Positions 16,796 to 25,053 of a stretch of DNA of 64,000 nucleotides are shown piece after piece. The translations under genes were made by a program, and so were the position numbers. A model generated the notes under the pieces. It saw only the letters and a program-made list of their open reading frames with translations. It searched no databases and was not told the DNA's origin. This DNA comes from Micromonospora arborensis. GTDB taxonomy: Bacteria; Actinomycetota; Actinomycetes; Mycobacteriales; Micromonosporaceae. The DNA is taken from positions 46,985 to 110,984 of the forward strand of contig NZ_PYBV01000025.1 in the NCBI RefSeq assembly GCF_003205615.1, written 5' to 3'. How positions within the stretch are numbered: position 1 is the first letter of the stretch; each line of letters begins with the position of its first letter.

Positions 16796-17938
16796 ATGTT
16801 CGGACAGACGAGCACGACCACGACCACACCACCGCCCAACGATCGGGGTCTGGAGGACCTCGACGCGGCGGCACTGGCGTACGCGGCCCGGATCGCCGGG
16901 CTCCCGCCGGAGCGGCGGGGGGAGGCCCGGGACGACCTGGTGCGCTTCGCGCTGCCGTTCGCCGGGCGGCTGGCCCGCCGGTACCGGGGACGTGGGGAGC
17001 CGCTGGAGGACCTGGAGCAGGTGGCCCGGCTGGGGCTGGTCAACGCCGTCGACCGGTATGACCCGGAACGGGGCTCGTTCACCGCGTACGCCGCGATCAC
17101 CATCGTGGGGGAGATCAAACGGCATTTCCGGGACCGCACCTGGGGCGTACACGTGCCCCGCCGGCTGCGTGACCTGATCCTCGAGGTGGGGCAGGCCACC
17201 GCCGCACTGACCAGCGAGTTGTCCCGCGCGCCGTCGGTGGCCGAGCTGTCGGCCCGCCTGGAGACGCCGGAGGAGGAGATCCTCGCCGCGTTGGAGTCGG
17301 CGGCCGGCTACAGCCCGGCCTCGCTCAACGCACCGGTGGGCGGGGAGAGCTCCGCGGAGTTCGGTGACCTCGTCGGCGAGTCGGACAACGCGTTGGAATC
17401 GGTCGACGACCGGGTGACGGTGAGCGGTCTGCTGCACCGGTTGCCCTGGCGTGAGCGGCGGATCCTGGCGATGCGCTTCTACGGCAACCAGACCCAGGCG
17501 GAGATCGCCGCCCGGTTCGGCATCTCGCAGATGCACGTGTCCCGGCTGCTGTCGCGGGCGCTCACCTGGCTGCGCCAGGCGATGCTCGCTGACGCGCCGC
17601 CGCCGTGGCAGAACGGCGCCGCCGAACCCGACCCGGGCAAGACCCGGATCTCGGTGAAGCAGAACGGCGACCGGGTGGTCGTCGAGGTCGGCGGCGAGAT
17701 CGACCGCGACGGCGCGGACCAGTTGCGCCGGGCCATGCTGGAGGCGGTCACCGGTCAGCCCAGCGAGGTGGTCGTCGACCTGGTCGGCGCGGGTGGGTTC
17801 GACGCCGGTGGGATCGCCGCGCTGATGGCCGGGCACGAGGCGGCGGAGCGGACCGGGGTGCCGCTGCGACTGACCCGGGTCCAGCCCGCGGTACGCCGCT
17901 CACTCACCGCCGCAGGCCTGGCGGCCGCCCGGGACTGA
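16796..17938 (+). CDS. SigB/SigF/SigG-type RNA polymerase sigma factor fused to a STAS domain
   Basis: The 380-residue protein is a group 3 sigma factor with an extra C-terminal domain. Region 2 spans about 45-130 (EDLEQVARLGLVNAVDRYDP), region 3 about 135-205, and region 4 about 215-265 with a clear helix-turn-helix (TQAEIAARFGISQMHVSRLL). Residues about 285-378 form a STAS (anti-sigma antagonist) domain. STAS proteins usually carry a phosphorylatable serine in D-S-S-G. Here the site reads FDAGGIAAL, so there is no such serine. GAGGGAGG precedes the ATG at 16796, which I prefer over the open frame to 16730. The fusion may hold or release anti-sigma factors in cis (inference). Confidence 0.9.
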   Translation: MFGQTSTTTTTPPPNDRGLEDLDAAALAYAARIAGLPPERRGEARDDLVRFALPFAGRLARRYRGRGEPLEDLEQVARLGLVNAVDRYDPERGSFTAYAAITIVGEIKRHFRDRTWGVHVPRRLRDLILEVGQATAALTSELSRAPSVAELSARLETPEEEILAALESAAGYSPASLNAPVGGESSAEFGDLVGESDNALESVDDRVTVSGLLHRLPWRERRILAMRFYGNQTQAEIAARFGISQMHVSRLLSRALTWLRQAMLADAPPPWQNGAAEPDPGKTRISVKQNGDRVVVEVGGEIDRDGADQLRRAMLEAVTGQPSEVVVDLVGAGGFDAGGIAALMAGHEAAERTGVPLRLTRVQPAVRRSLTAAGLAAARD

Positions 17939-17984
17939 ACCGCCGCCGACGCCGTCCGAGGCCACGGCAGGCACGTCGACACGA

Positions 17985-18017
17985 TGAGGGCCGACACCCA
18001 GCGGGTGTCGGCCCTCA
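17985..18017. terminator. perfect hairpin terminator between convergent genes
   Basis: A 15-bp perfect stem (TGAGGGCCGACACCC and its complement) closes a 3-base AGC loop. It lies between the ends of the sigma-STAS gene and ctaD and can serve both directions. There is no U-tract, as is usual in high-G+C actinobacteria. Confidence 0.85.
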
Positions 18018-18030
18018 CGGCGTACCCCGG

Positions 18031-20022
18031 TCAGTGTTCCTCGGGGTTGCCGTCGCTGTGCGGGTGGCGCCAGCGTTCGTGCGGCTTCGGCGCGTCCTCG
18101 GCGTCCTTGGGCGCGTCGCTCTGCTCGAAGCTCGGCCGGCGGACGCCCTCGGGCTCCGGCACATCCACCGGCCGGGCACCGGAGCGCGGCGCCGGCTGGT
18201 AGTCGGTCGCGTCCTGGGCGCCGTGCGCGCCCTCGGCGGCCGGCGACTCCGGGGCGTGGTGTTCCAACCGAAACTCCTCGGCGAAGTGTTGCGGCGGCTT
18301 GGTGGTGCGCTGGGGCAGGTCCCGGCCCAGATCGGCGACGAGCGGGCCGTACTTCAGGTCGAACGCGGGGCGTTCGGACCGGATCCGGGGCATCCGGTCG
18401 AAGTTGCGCAGCGGCGGCGGGCAGCTGGTGGCCCATTCGAGGGAGTTGCCGAAGCCCCACGGGTCGTCCACTGTCACCATCGCGCCGTAACGCCAGGACT
18501 TCCAGGCGTTGTAGATGAAGAAGAGCGTGGACAGGCCGAGGATGAAGGCGAAGATGCTGGAGATGGTGTTGAGCGTGGTGAATCCGTCGCTGGGCAGGTA
18601 GTCGGCGTACCGGCGGGGCATGCCCTCGTTGCCCAGCCAGTGGTGCACCAGGAAGGTGCCGTGGAAGCCGATGAACATGGTCCAGAAGTGCGCCTTGCCG
18701 AGTCGTTCGTCGAGCAGTCGTCCGGTCATCTTGGGCCACCAGAAGTAGTACCCGCCGAAGAGCGCGAAGACCACGGTGCCGAACACCACGTAGTGGAAGT
18801 GCGCCACCACGAAGTAGCTGTCGTGGGTGTGCCAGTCGACCGGCGGGCTGGCCAGCAGCACCCCGGTGAGACCGCCGAGCAGGAAGGTGACCAGGAAGCC
18901 GATGGCGAACAGCATCGGTGTCTCGAAGGTGAGCTGCCCCTTCCACATGGTGCCGATCCAGTTGAAGAACTTCACGCCGGTGGGCACCGCGATCAGGTAG
19001 CTGAGGATGCTGAAGAACGGCAGCAGCACCTGGCCGGTGGCGAACATGTGGTGCGCCCAGACCGTCATGGACAGCACGGTGATCGCGATGGTGGCCAGCA
19101 CGATCCCGGTGTAGCCGAAGAGCGGCTTGCGGGAGAAGACCGGGATGATCTCGGTGATGATGCCGAAGAACGGCAACGCGATGATGTATACCTCGGGGTG
19201 GCCGAAGAACCAGAACAGGTGCTGCCAGAGCATCGGGCCACCGGTGGCCGCGTCGTACACGTGCGCGTTGAGCAGCCGGTCGGCGGACAGCGCCAGCAGC
19301 GCGGCGGCCAGCAGCGGGAAGACGAGGATCACCAGCACGCTGGTGAACAGCATGTTCCAGGTGAAGATCGGCATCCGGAACATGGTCATCCCGGGGGCGC
19401 GCAGGGTGAGGATCGTGGTGATCAGGTTGACCGCGCCGAGGATGGTGCCGAGCCCGGAGATGACCAGGCCGACCACCCACATGTTCGCGCCCACCCCGGG
19501 GCTGTTCTCGACGCTGCTGAGCGGGTTGTACGCGGTCCACCCGAAGTCCGCCGAGCCGCCGGGGGCGAGGAACCCGCCGACCACCATCAGCCCACCGAAC
19601 AGGTACAGCCAGTAGGCCAGCGCGTTGAGGCGGGGGAACGACACGTCCGGTGCGCCGATCTGGATCGGCACGATGAAGTTGGCGAACCCGAACGCCGCGG
19701 GCGTGGCGAACAGCAGCAGCATCACCGCGCCGTGCGAGGTGAAGAGCTGGTTGTACTGCTCGGAGGAGAGGAACTGCATCCCCGGGCGGGCCAGTTCGGC
19801 GCGCATCAGCATCGCCTGTAGCCCGGCCAGCAGGAAGAACCCGAAGGACGTCAGCAGGTACAGCAGGCCGATCTGTTTGTGGTCGGTGGTCGCGAGGAAC
19901 TTGATCAACGAGCTGCCGGGGACCGGTGCCCGTACCGCTCCGGGGAACCCCCCGAAGCGGGCCGGTGCCAGGATCGCCGGGCCCCGATCGCGACCGGGTT
20001 CCGTGGTTACCCGCTTGGGCAT
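18031..20022 (-). CDS. ctaD: cytochrome c oxidase subunit I
   Basis: The 663-residue protein is subunit I of the aa3-type terminal oxidase, which holds haem a and the haem a3-CuB centre in twelve membrane helices. Diagnostic segments include HLFWFFGHPEVYIIALPFFG, with the CuB histidine and cross-linked tyrosine, then WAHHMFATG with the paired CuB histidines, and HDSYFVVAHFHYVVFG with the haem ligands. The last 100 residues are an acidic and Pro-rich tail longer than in many homologues. Neither ctaC nor ctaE is next to it. A GGTTA-N15-GGGTA pair lies about 43 bp upstream. Confidence 0.97.
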   Translation of the reverse strand: MPKRVTTEPGRDRGPAILAPARFGGFPGAVRAPVPGSSLIKFLATTDHKQIGLLYLLTSFGFFLLAGLQAMLMRAELARPGMQFLSSEQYNQLFTSHGAVMLLLFATPAAFGFANFIVPIQIGAPDVSFPRLNALAYWLYLFGGLMVVGGFLAPGGSADFGWTAYNPLSSVENSPGVGANMWVVGLVISGLGTILGAVNLITTILTLRAPGMTMFRMPIFTWNMLFTSVLVILVFPLLAAALLALSADRLLNAHVYDAATGGPMLWQHLFWFFGHPEVYIIALPFFGIITEIIPVFSRKPLFGYTGIVLATIAITVLSMTVWAHHMFATGQVLLPFFSILSYLIAVPTGVKFFNWIGTMWKGQLTFETPMLFAIGFLVTFLLGGLTGVLLASPPVDWHTHDSYFVVAHFHYVVFGTVVFALFGGYYFWWPKMTGRLLDERLGKAHFWTMFIGFHGTFLVHHWLGNEGMPRRYADYLPSDGFTTLNTISSIFAFILGLSTLFFIYNAWKSWRYGAMVTVDDPWGFGNSLEWATSCPPPLRNFDRMPRIRSERPAFDLKYGPLVADLGRDLPQRTTKPPQHFAEEFRLEHHAPESPAAEGAHGAQDATDYQPAPRSGARPVDVPEPEGVRRPSFEQSDAPKDAEDAPKPHERWRHPHSDGNPEEH

Positions 20023-20064
20023 GGCTGCTCACCCCGTCGTGACGGCAGAAAGGACGGGCGTGCC

Positions 20065-20089
20065 TACCCGACCCTCTCACCATGTAACC
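20065..20089 (-). promoter_or_regulatory. candidate SigB/SigF-type promoter upstream of ctaD
   Basis: Read on the minus strand, GGTTA (20089-20085) is followed after 15 bp by GGGTA (20069-20065). The -35 box differs from GGTTT at one base. It lies about 43 bp before the ctaD start. Confidence 0.35.
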
Positions 20090-20146
20090 AGCCCAGAGCG
20101 GGAATTTCGGTCAGATCGCCAGTACCGGCGCGAGCGGCTCGAACGG

Positions 20147-20875
20147 TCAGGTCGCCGGCAGCATCGCCCAGACGGCCTTACCCGGACCCGCCGGCACGCT
20201 GCCCCAGCGCTGGGTCAGCTCCCGCACCAGCAGCAGGCCCCGGCCACCCTCGGCGTACAGATCCGTCCCGCCCGCGCGGGCCTGGGCGCTGCTGCCGTCC
20301 ACCACCGCGAGGTGCAGGTACGGCCGGCGCAGGGTCACCGTCACCTGCATCGGCGTGCCGGCGTGCCGGACCACGTTGCCGACCAGTTCGCTGAGCACCA
20401 GAGCGGCCGGGCCGGCCGCGTCGGGCAGGTTCCACCGCGCGCACGCGTCGGTGACCAGGTCCCGGGCCCGCCGGCAGGCCCCGGCCACCGGATCCAACCG
20501 AGCCCGCATCCGCAACGCGGACGTCGCGCCGGCCGCCCGGGTCGCCTCGGCGCAGTCCGACGACACCGGGACCACCCGGCAGGTGGTCGACTCGGCCAGC
20601 CACCGCGCGGCCACCGGCGAGGGTGAGCAGAGCACGACCGGCACGGCCGGCCACTCCTCGGCCCGGCGGGCGGTCGCGGCGAAGACCGACAGCGCCAGCC
20701 GGTCCCGAACGTCGACCTCGGCCAGGTCGACCACGAGCGCCTCGGTCCCTTCGACGAGAGCGCCGTTGAGCGCCTGGTGCACCGACCGCATGGTGCCCAG
20801 GTCCAGTGCGCCACGGAGCCGGACGACCGCCACCGGTGCCGTGGCGCGCACGTCGCAGGTGATCCGGCTGGACAT
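20147..20875 (-). CDS. STAS-HATPase fusion (anti-sigma antagonist plus RsbW/SpoIIAB-like kinase)
   Basis: The 242-residue protein joins two parts of the partner-switching machinery. Residues 1-105 are a STAS domain (VAVVRLRGALDLGTMRSV), whose usual D-S-S-G phosphorylation site is replaced by VRDRLALS. Residues about 125-240 are a GHKL ATPase with N-box LVLSELVGNVVRHAG and G-boxes VVDGSS and GGRGLLLV. Such kinases bind sigma factors or phosphorylate STAS partners. The start at ATG 20875 has GAGGG upstream; the frame is open to 20968 without support. A near-perfect stress promoter lies at 20915-20940. It probably acts with the sigma-STAS protein encoded across ctaD. Confidence 0.88.
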   Translation of the reverse strand: MSSRITCDVRATAPVAVVRLRGALDLGTMRSVHQALNGALVEGTEALVVDLAEVDVRDRLALSVFAATARRAEEWPAVPVVLCSPSPVAARWLAESTTCRVVPVSSDCAEATRAAGATSALRMRARLDPVAGACRRARDLVTDACARWNLPDAAGPAALVLSELVGNVVRHAGTPMQVTVTLRRPYLHLAVVDGSSAQARAGGTDLYAEGGRGLLLVRELTQRWGSVPAGPGKAVWAMLPAT

Positions 20876-20914
20876 CGGCGCCCTCGATTCGCTGCTGGGT
20901 CGGGATCTGCCAAC

Positions 20915-20940
20915 TACCCGAGGCCACGCGACACCAAACC
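20915..20940 (-). promoter_or_regulatory. SigB/SigF-type promoter for the STAS-HATPase gene
   Basis: On the minus strand GGTTT (20940-20936) is followed after exactly 16 bp by GGGTA (20919-20915), 40 bp before the ATG. This is an exact match to the SigF-type consensus. Confidence 0.65.
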
Positions 20941-20984
20941 GGGCCGACGGCGGAGCGAGGCAGGTCACGGCCCGCCTCGGCAGG

Positions 20985-21431
20985 TCACCGACGGGGCCGC
21001 CCGGTGAGGAGACCCAACGCGATCATGCCGACGCCGAGGCCCAGGTGCAGCCAGCCGTCGGCGTCGTTGACCGGTAGGACGTTCGCCGCGGTGTCGTGGT
21101 CCACCGCCAGCCCGTACAGCCACAACACCAGGTAGACGGCGCCGCCGCCGATCAGGAACGCCCGAGCGCCGGTGACCGTCCGCGCCAGCACCAGACCCGC
21201 CACCCCGAACGCCAGGTGCACCAGGTTGTGCAGCACCGACACCTGGAAGACGCCGAACAGGTACGCGCCGGAGCCGTGGCCGGCGAAGCGCAGGGCGTCC
21301 ATCCCGGTGGTGATCCCCGGCACGAAGCCGAGCGCGCCGACCAACAGGAACAGCACCCCCACCGACGCCGCCGCGCGGCGGACCGGCGGTTTGCCGTCGG
21401 CCGGGTTGGGGCGGGCCCGGGAGTGCGCCAT
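20985..21431 (-). CDS. DUF4383 membrane protein
   Basis: The protein (148 aa from ATG 21431; GTG/ATG alternatives lie at 21446 and 21443) has four hydrophobic helices. It carries the DUF4383 pattern GVFQVSVLHNLVHLAFGVAG and a final NDADGWLHLGLGVGMIALG. The conserved histidines lie in the membrane helices. The function is unknown. An exact GGTTT-N15-GGGTA promoter lies 55 bp upstream, so it probably belongs to the same stress regulon as the neighbouring STAS-HATPase gene. Confidence 0.87.
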   Translation of the reverse strand: MAHSRARPNPADGKPPVRRAAASVGVLFLLVGALGFVPGITTGMDALRFAGHGSGAYLFGVFQVSVLHNLVHLAFGVAGLVLARTVTGARAFLIGGGAVYLVLWLYGLAVDHDTAANVLPVNDADGWLHLGLGVGMIALGLLTGRPRR

Positions 21432-21485
21432 CGGTCCGACCATCACCGGCTCCTCGCTGGGCGGCGGGCATGAGCGCTGCCGGGC

Positions 21486-21510
21486 TACCCGCTGCCGCCA
21501 CCGACAAACC
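21486..21510 (-). promoter_or_regulatory. SigB/SigF-type promoter for the DUF4383 gene
   Basis: On the minus strand GGTTT (21510-21506) is followed after 15 bp by GGGTA (21490-21486). Both boxes match exactly, and the distance to the start is 55 bp. Confidence 0.62.
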
Positions 21511-21538
21511 GCCGCCGACGCTCAGGCCGGGCCGACGG

Positions 21539-22696
21539 TCAGGCCGGGAGCAGCCGTGCCGCGCTGGTCCCTTGGCGGACCCGCTCGTACAGCTCGACGT
21601 AGCGCTGCGCCATCACCTCGGGGGTGAACCGCTGCGCGGCCACCCGCCGGCACTCGTCGGGGTCGAGCAACTCGGCGGAGAGTACGAGATCGTCCAGTTC
21701 CTCCTCGTCGGTGGTGAGCAGCCCGGTGCGGCCGTGCTCGATCAGCTCCGGCAGGCAGCCCCGGCTGGTGGCCACCACCGGGGTTCCCAGGGCGAGGGAC
21801 TCGACGACCGCCGTGCCGCCCGGCTCCTCCCACCGCAGCGGGAACAGCGACGCGCGGGCAGCGGCCAACAGGTCGTCGCGCTCCTGACCGGCCACCGTGC
21901 CGACCCAGCGAACCAGGTCACCGTCGACGTGCGGCGCCACCTCGTCGAGGAAGAACCGCACGTCCGGGTTCTGCCGCGCCTCGTCGCCGGCCGCCGCCAG
22001 ATCGGCCGGCCGATGGTACGGGCCGACCGGCCCCGCCAGCACCAGCGGCAACCCGACCCGATGCGCGAGACGGGCACCCACGTCCTGCCCCTTGCCCGGG
22101 TTGATCCGGCCCAGGATGAGCAGGTGCTCGCCCTTGTCCGGTCGGGGCCGCCGGTCGGCGTCCAGGGCGAGCGGGGTGGACAGGTGCACGTGCCCCACCG
22201 AGTGCTCCCGCAGCGCCAGGGGGGCCCGGGCCAGCTGCGACGCGGAGACGCCGTTGACCCGGACCCGGTCGCCGCCGTCCAGGCTGCCGTAGAGCGCCGG
22301 GTGCTTGGCCAGGTCCCAGTGCAGGGTGTGCAGGGTCGGCGGGCCGGCCGGTCCCATCGCGGCGAGGGTGGCCAACCCGACCGCCTCCACGTGGTCGTGC
22401 ACCAGGTCGATGTCGTCGCGGGAGTGCAGCTCACGAACCACCCCGGCGAGGTGCGCCTGGGCGATCCCGCAGACCTGGTTGTACGGCCGCTGCAGGGCCG
22501 CGAACTGCCCGTCCGCGAAGACCGACACCTGCTCGTCCACCGGCAGGGTGCTGCTGCCCACCGAGGCGAGCACCACCCGTACACCGAGTCGCCGCAGCTC
22601 CGGCACCAGCGTGGCGATCACGTTCTCGATGCCGCCGTAGCCGGGCGGTGGCACCGACAGCCACGGGCCGGCGTTCATCAGCACGGTCAGGCTCAT
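21539..22696 (-). CDS. family 4 glycosyltransferase
   Basis: The 385-residue protein has the GT-B fold of retaining GT4 enzymes. The N-terminal domain begins with VPPPGYGGIENVIATLVPEL. The C-terminal nucleotide-sugar site contains LGRINPGKGQDVG and the E-x7-E motif in EEPGGTAVVESLALGTPVVA. It transfers a sugar from an NDP-sugar to an unknown acceptor. It lies downstream of, and in the same direction as, the GpgS gene, separated by 136 bp that carry a 57-bp tandem repeat. A role in glucosylglycerate-type solute or glycolipid synthesis is possible but inferred only from this neighbourhood. Confidence 0.88.
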   Translation of the reverse strand: MSLTVLMNAGPWLSVPPPGYGGIENVIATLVPELRRLGVRVVLASVGSSTLPVDEQVSVFADGQFAALQRPYNQVCGIAQAHLAGVVRELHSRDDIDLVHDHVEAVGLATLAAMGPAGPPTLHTLHWDLAKHPALYGSLDGGDRVRVNGVSASQLARAPLALREHSVGHVHLSTPLALDADRRPRPDKGEHLLILGRINPGKGQDVGARLAHRVGLPLVLAGPVGPYHRPADLAAAGDEARQNPDVRFFLDEVAPHVDGDLVRWVGTVAGQERDDLLAAARASLFPLRWEEPGGTAVVESLALGTPVVATSRGCLPELIEHGRTGLLTTDEEELDDLVLSAELLDPDECRRVAAQRFTPEVMAQRYVELYERVRQGTSAARLLPA

Positions 22697-22729
22697 TCCG
22701 CCCGTCCCTTCCGGCCGCTTACTGTGCGC

Positions 22730-22836
22730 CCGGTTCGCGACTGCGGGGCTCGCAGGATCGGCTCACTCCTCGCGGTCACGGTGCCTCCGGTTCGCGACTG
22801 CGGGGCTCGCGAGATCGACTCACTCCTCGCGGTCAC
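22730..22836. repeat. 57-bp direct repeat, two copies
   Basis: Copy 1 starts at 22730 and copy 2 at 22787, both with CCGGTTCGCGACTGCGGGGC and a CTCACTCCTCGCGGTCAC end. They differ at a few central bases. The end of copy 2 supplies the stop codon of the gpgS gene (TCA at 22833-22835 on the plus strand). Confidence 0.8.
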
Positions 22837-23849
22837 GCGGCGGCCACCCGCCGGCGGGGCACCCGGTGGCGCAGCTCGGCCAGCGGCGGGCGCTCCTCGA
22901 TGGACACGTCACTCACCACGATCTCGCGGTCGAGGTTCGGCAACGTGTCCGAGCCACCGCGACGGAACTGGGTCAGCATCGCCTCCGGCGCCAGCCCGGG
23001 GGTCGCCCACCCGCGCCGCTGCAACCGGGACCAGGCGGTCAACATGATCTGCGCGGACATCCGGCCGAGGGCCGCCGTGTCCTGGTGCCGGTGCTTGCGC
23101 TCACCGAGGTCGACCTGCGCCATCGCGTCCAGGCCCACCAGGTCGAGCAGGTCGATCATCATGGCCGTCTCCACGCCGTACCCGGAGACGAACGGCACCT
23201 GGGCCAACACGTCGCGGCGCCCCGCGTACTCGCCGGCGAGGGGCTGCACGAAGCCGGCCAGTTCGGGCCAGAAGAGATTGAGCAGCGGTCGGGCCATCAA
23301 CTCGGTCACCCGGCCCCCGCCGTCCTGCTCCACGTTGGCGGTGCCCACCAGCGGCCGGTGGTAGAAGCCCTTCACGAAGTCGACCGACGGGTCGGTCAAC
23401 AGCGGGCCGAGGAGCCCGCTCACGAAATGCGGCCGGAACTCCCGCAGGTCGGCGTCGATGAACGCCACCACGTCACCCTCGGCGGCGGCCAGACCGGCCC
23501 AGAGCGCGTCGCCCTTGCCGGTCAGCCGGGGCAGCCCGCGGGTCATCGCGTCCTGGCTGACCACCTCCGCGCCGGCGGCACGGGCCACCTGGGCGGTGCG
23601 GTCGGTCGAGCGGGAATCCACCACGATCAGCTCGTCGACCAGGGCGACCCGATCCATCAGGTGCTCCCGGATGGTCGACACGATCGCGCCGACGGTGGCC
23701 TCCTCGTTGCGTGCCGGCAGCACCACGCTGACCCGGGTCCCTCCCTTGGCACGCAGCAGCCGGCGTGCCGGCCAGTCCGCAGCAGACGTCGTCCGGTACG
23801 TGGCCCAGGCCTCCACCACCGGTGACACGCTCGGTGTCGTATCCCGCAC
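22833..23849 (-). CDS. gpgS: glucosyl-3-phosphoglycerate synthase
   Basis: The 338-residue GT-A enzyme transfers glucose from UDP-glucose to 3-phosphoglycerate, the first step of glucosylglycerate and methylglucose lipopolysaccharide synthesis. It has VSVVLPARNEEATVGAIV at the nucleotide-binding strand, the metal-binding FIDADLREF (about 160) and the family segment PLAGEYAGRRDVL with VSGYGVETAM. I place the start at GTG 23849, preceded by GGAGGGG; the frame is open to 24014. The stop codon falls inside the second copy of a 57-bp repeat. The intergenic region to the divergent oxidoreductase gene (23850-24042) must hold both promoters. Confidence 0.9.
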   Translation of the reverse strand: MRDTTPSVSPVVEAWATYRTTSAADWPARRLLRAKGGTRVSVVLPARNEEATVGAIVSTIREHLMDRVALVDELIVVDSRSTDRTAQVARAAGAEVVSQDAMTRGLPRLTGKGDALWAGLAAAEGDVVAFIDADLREFRPHFVSGLLGPLLTDPSVDFVKGFYHRPLVGTANVEQDGGGRVTELMARPLLNLFWPELAGFVQPLAGEYAGRRDVLAQVPFVSGYGVETAMMIDLLDLVGLDAMAQVDLGERKHRHQDTAALGRMSAQIMLTAWSRLQRRGWATPGLAPEAMLTQFRRGGSDTLPNLDREIVVSDVSIEERPPLAELRHRVPRRRVAAA

Positions 23850-24042
23850 GGGCACCCCTCCGTTCGAGCGTGGAAAAACCGAAATTGGTTGTTCCCATTC
23901 CTCAGCGCGCGCTAACCGCTTTCTTGGCAACAGCTTGATCACGGGGGTGACGCTGCCGCGTTCCCGGGGGATGAACGTTTGATTGCGCACACCCCAGGGG
24001 ACTGCTCCCATCACATAGGAAACGTCTGTGGAGGGGTGTCGG

Positions 24043-25053
24043 ATGCGTGCATGCCGGGTGGGTCTGGTCGGAGCCGGCGGAGTGGCACAACGTCACGCGC
24101 GGGTGCTGACCGGGTTCGACGACGTCGAGCTGGTCGGGGTCACCGACGTCGCGCCGGAGGCGGCGTCCGCGCTGGCCGCACCGCACGGCGCGCGGGCCTG
24201 CGCCGACGTCGCCGAACTGCTGGCCACCGGCCCGGACGCGGTGTACGTCTGCGTTCCGCCGTTCGCGCACGGCCCCGCCGAGGAAGCGGTCATCGAGGCC
24301 GGGGTGCCGATGTTCGTGGAGAAACCCGTCGCCGTCGACCTGGGCACCGCCGAGCGGATCGCCGACCTGGTCGCCCGCACCGGGCTGCGTACCGCCGTCG
24401 GGCACCACTGGCGCTACCTGAGCGTGCTCGACGAGGCCCGCGAACTGCTCGCCGGCCGCCCGGTGCGGATGGTCAGCGGCGCCTGGCTGGACAAGGTGCC
24501 CCCGGTGGCGTGGTGGGCGCGGCGGGACCGCTCGGGCGGCCCGGTGGTCGAGCAGGCCGCCCACGTGCTGGACCTGATCCGCGTGCTGGCCGGTGAGGTC
24601 ACCGAGGTCACCGCGTACGGCAACGGCACTCCGCCGCCGGTCGACGGTGCCGACATCGACTCGGTGACCACCGCCGCGCTGCGCTTCGCCGACGGTGCCG
24701 TGGGCACGCTCAGCGCGGCCTGCGTGCTCGGCTGGAAGCACCGCGCCGGCCTGGAGATCCTCGCCGACGGGCTGGCCCTCGCCCTCACCGAGGACGGCCT
24801 GTCGATCCGGGACGCCGACGGTGAACGACACATCCCCGCCGACCCGGAAGCCGCCCGGGTGGCGGTGGACCGCGCCTTCATCGACGTCGTACGCGGCATC
24901 GGCGACGACGTGCGTGTCCCGTACGCCGAGGCGCTGGCCACCCAACGGCTGGCCCTCGCGGTGGCCGACTCGGCCCGCAGCGGCGCGACCGTGCGGCTCG
25001 CCACCGCGACCGGCCCGGCGGTGCTGAGCACGGGGGTGGCCGTCGATGCGTGA
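24043..25053 (+). CDS. Gfo/Idh/MocA-family NAD(P)-dependent oxidoreductase
   Basis: The 336-residue protein has the Rossmann start VGLVGAGGVAQRHARVLTG and the family signature FVEKPVAVD (about residue 92), whose lysine is catalytic. GHHWRY follows about 30 residues later. Members oxidise or reduce sugars and cyclitols. The ATG at 24043 has GGAGGGG seven bases upstream. The gene overlaps the next by 8 bp (ATGCGTGA), so the two are translated together. The partner is an alcohol-dehydrogenase-fold protein, a combination seen in sugar or cyclitol modification. The exact substrate is unknown. Confidence 0.88.
   Translation: MRACRVGLVGAGGVAQRHARVLTGFDDVELVGVTDVAPEAASALAAPHGARACADVAELLATGPDAVYVCVPPFAHGPAEEAVIEAGVPMFVEKPVAVDLGTAERIADLVARTGLRTAVGHHWRYLSVLDEARELLAGRPVRMVSGAWLDKVPPVAWWARRDRSGGPVVEQAAHVLDLIRVLAGEVTEVTAYGNGTPPPVDGADIDSVTTAALRFADGAVGTLSAACVLGWKHRAGLEILADGLALALTEDGLSIRDADGERHIPADPEAARVAVDRAFIDVVRGIGDDVRVPYAEALATQRLALAVADSARSGATVRLATATGPAVLSTGVAVDA

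Noticed and set aside
17605..19821. A 738-codon plus-strand frame opposite ctaD
   Set aside because: CtaD is certain on the minus strand; the frame is a shadow with no recognisable segment.
22833..24014. Longer gpgS start at 24014
   Set aside because: GTG 23849 has GGAGGGG at the right distance and matches family length; the upstream 55 codons overlap the divergent promoter region.
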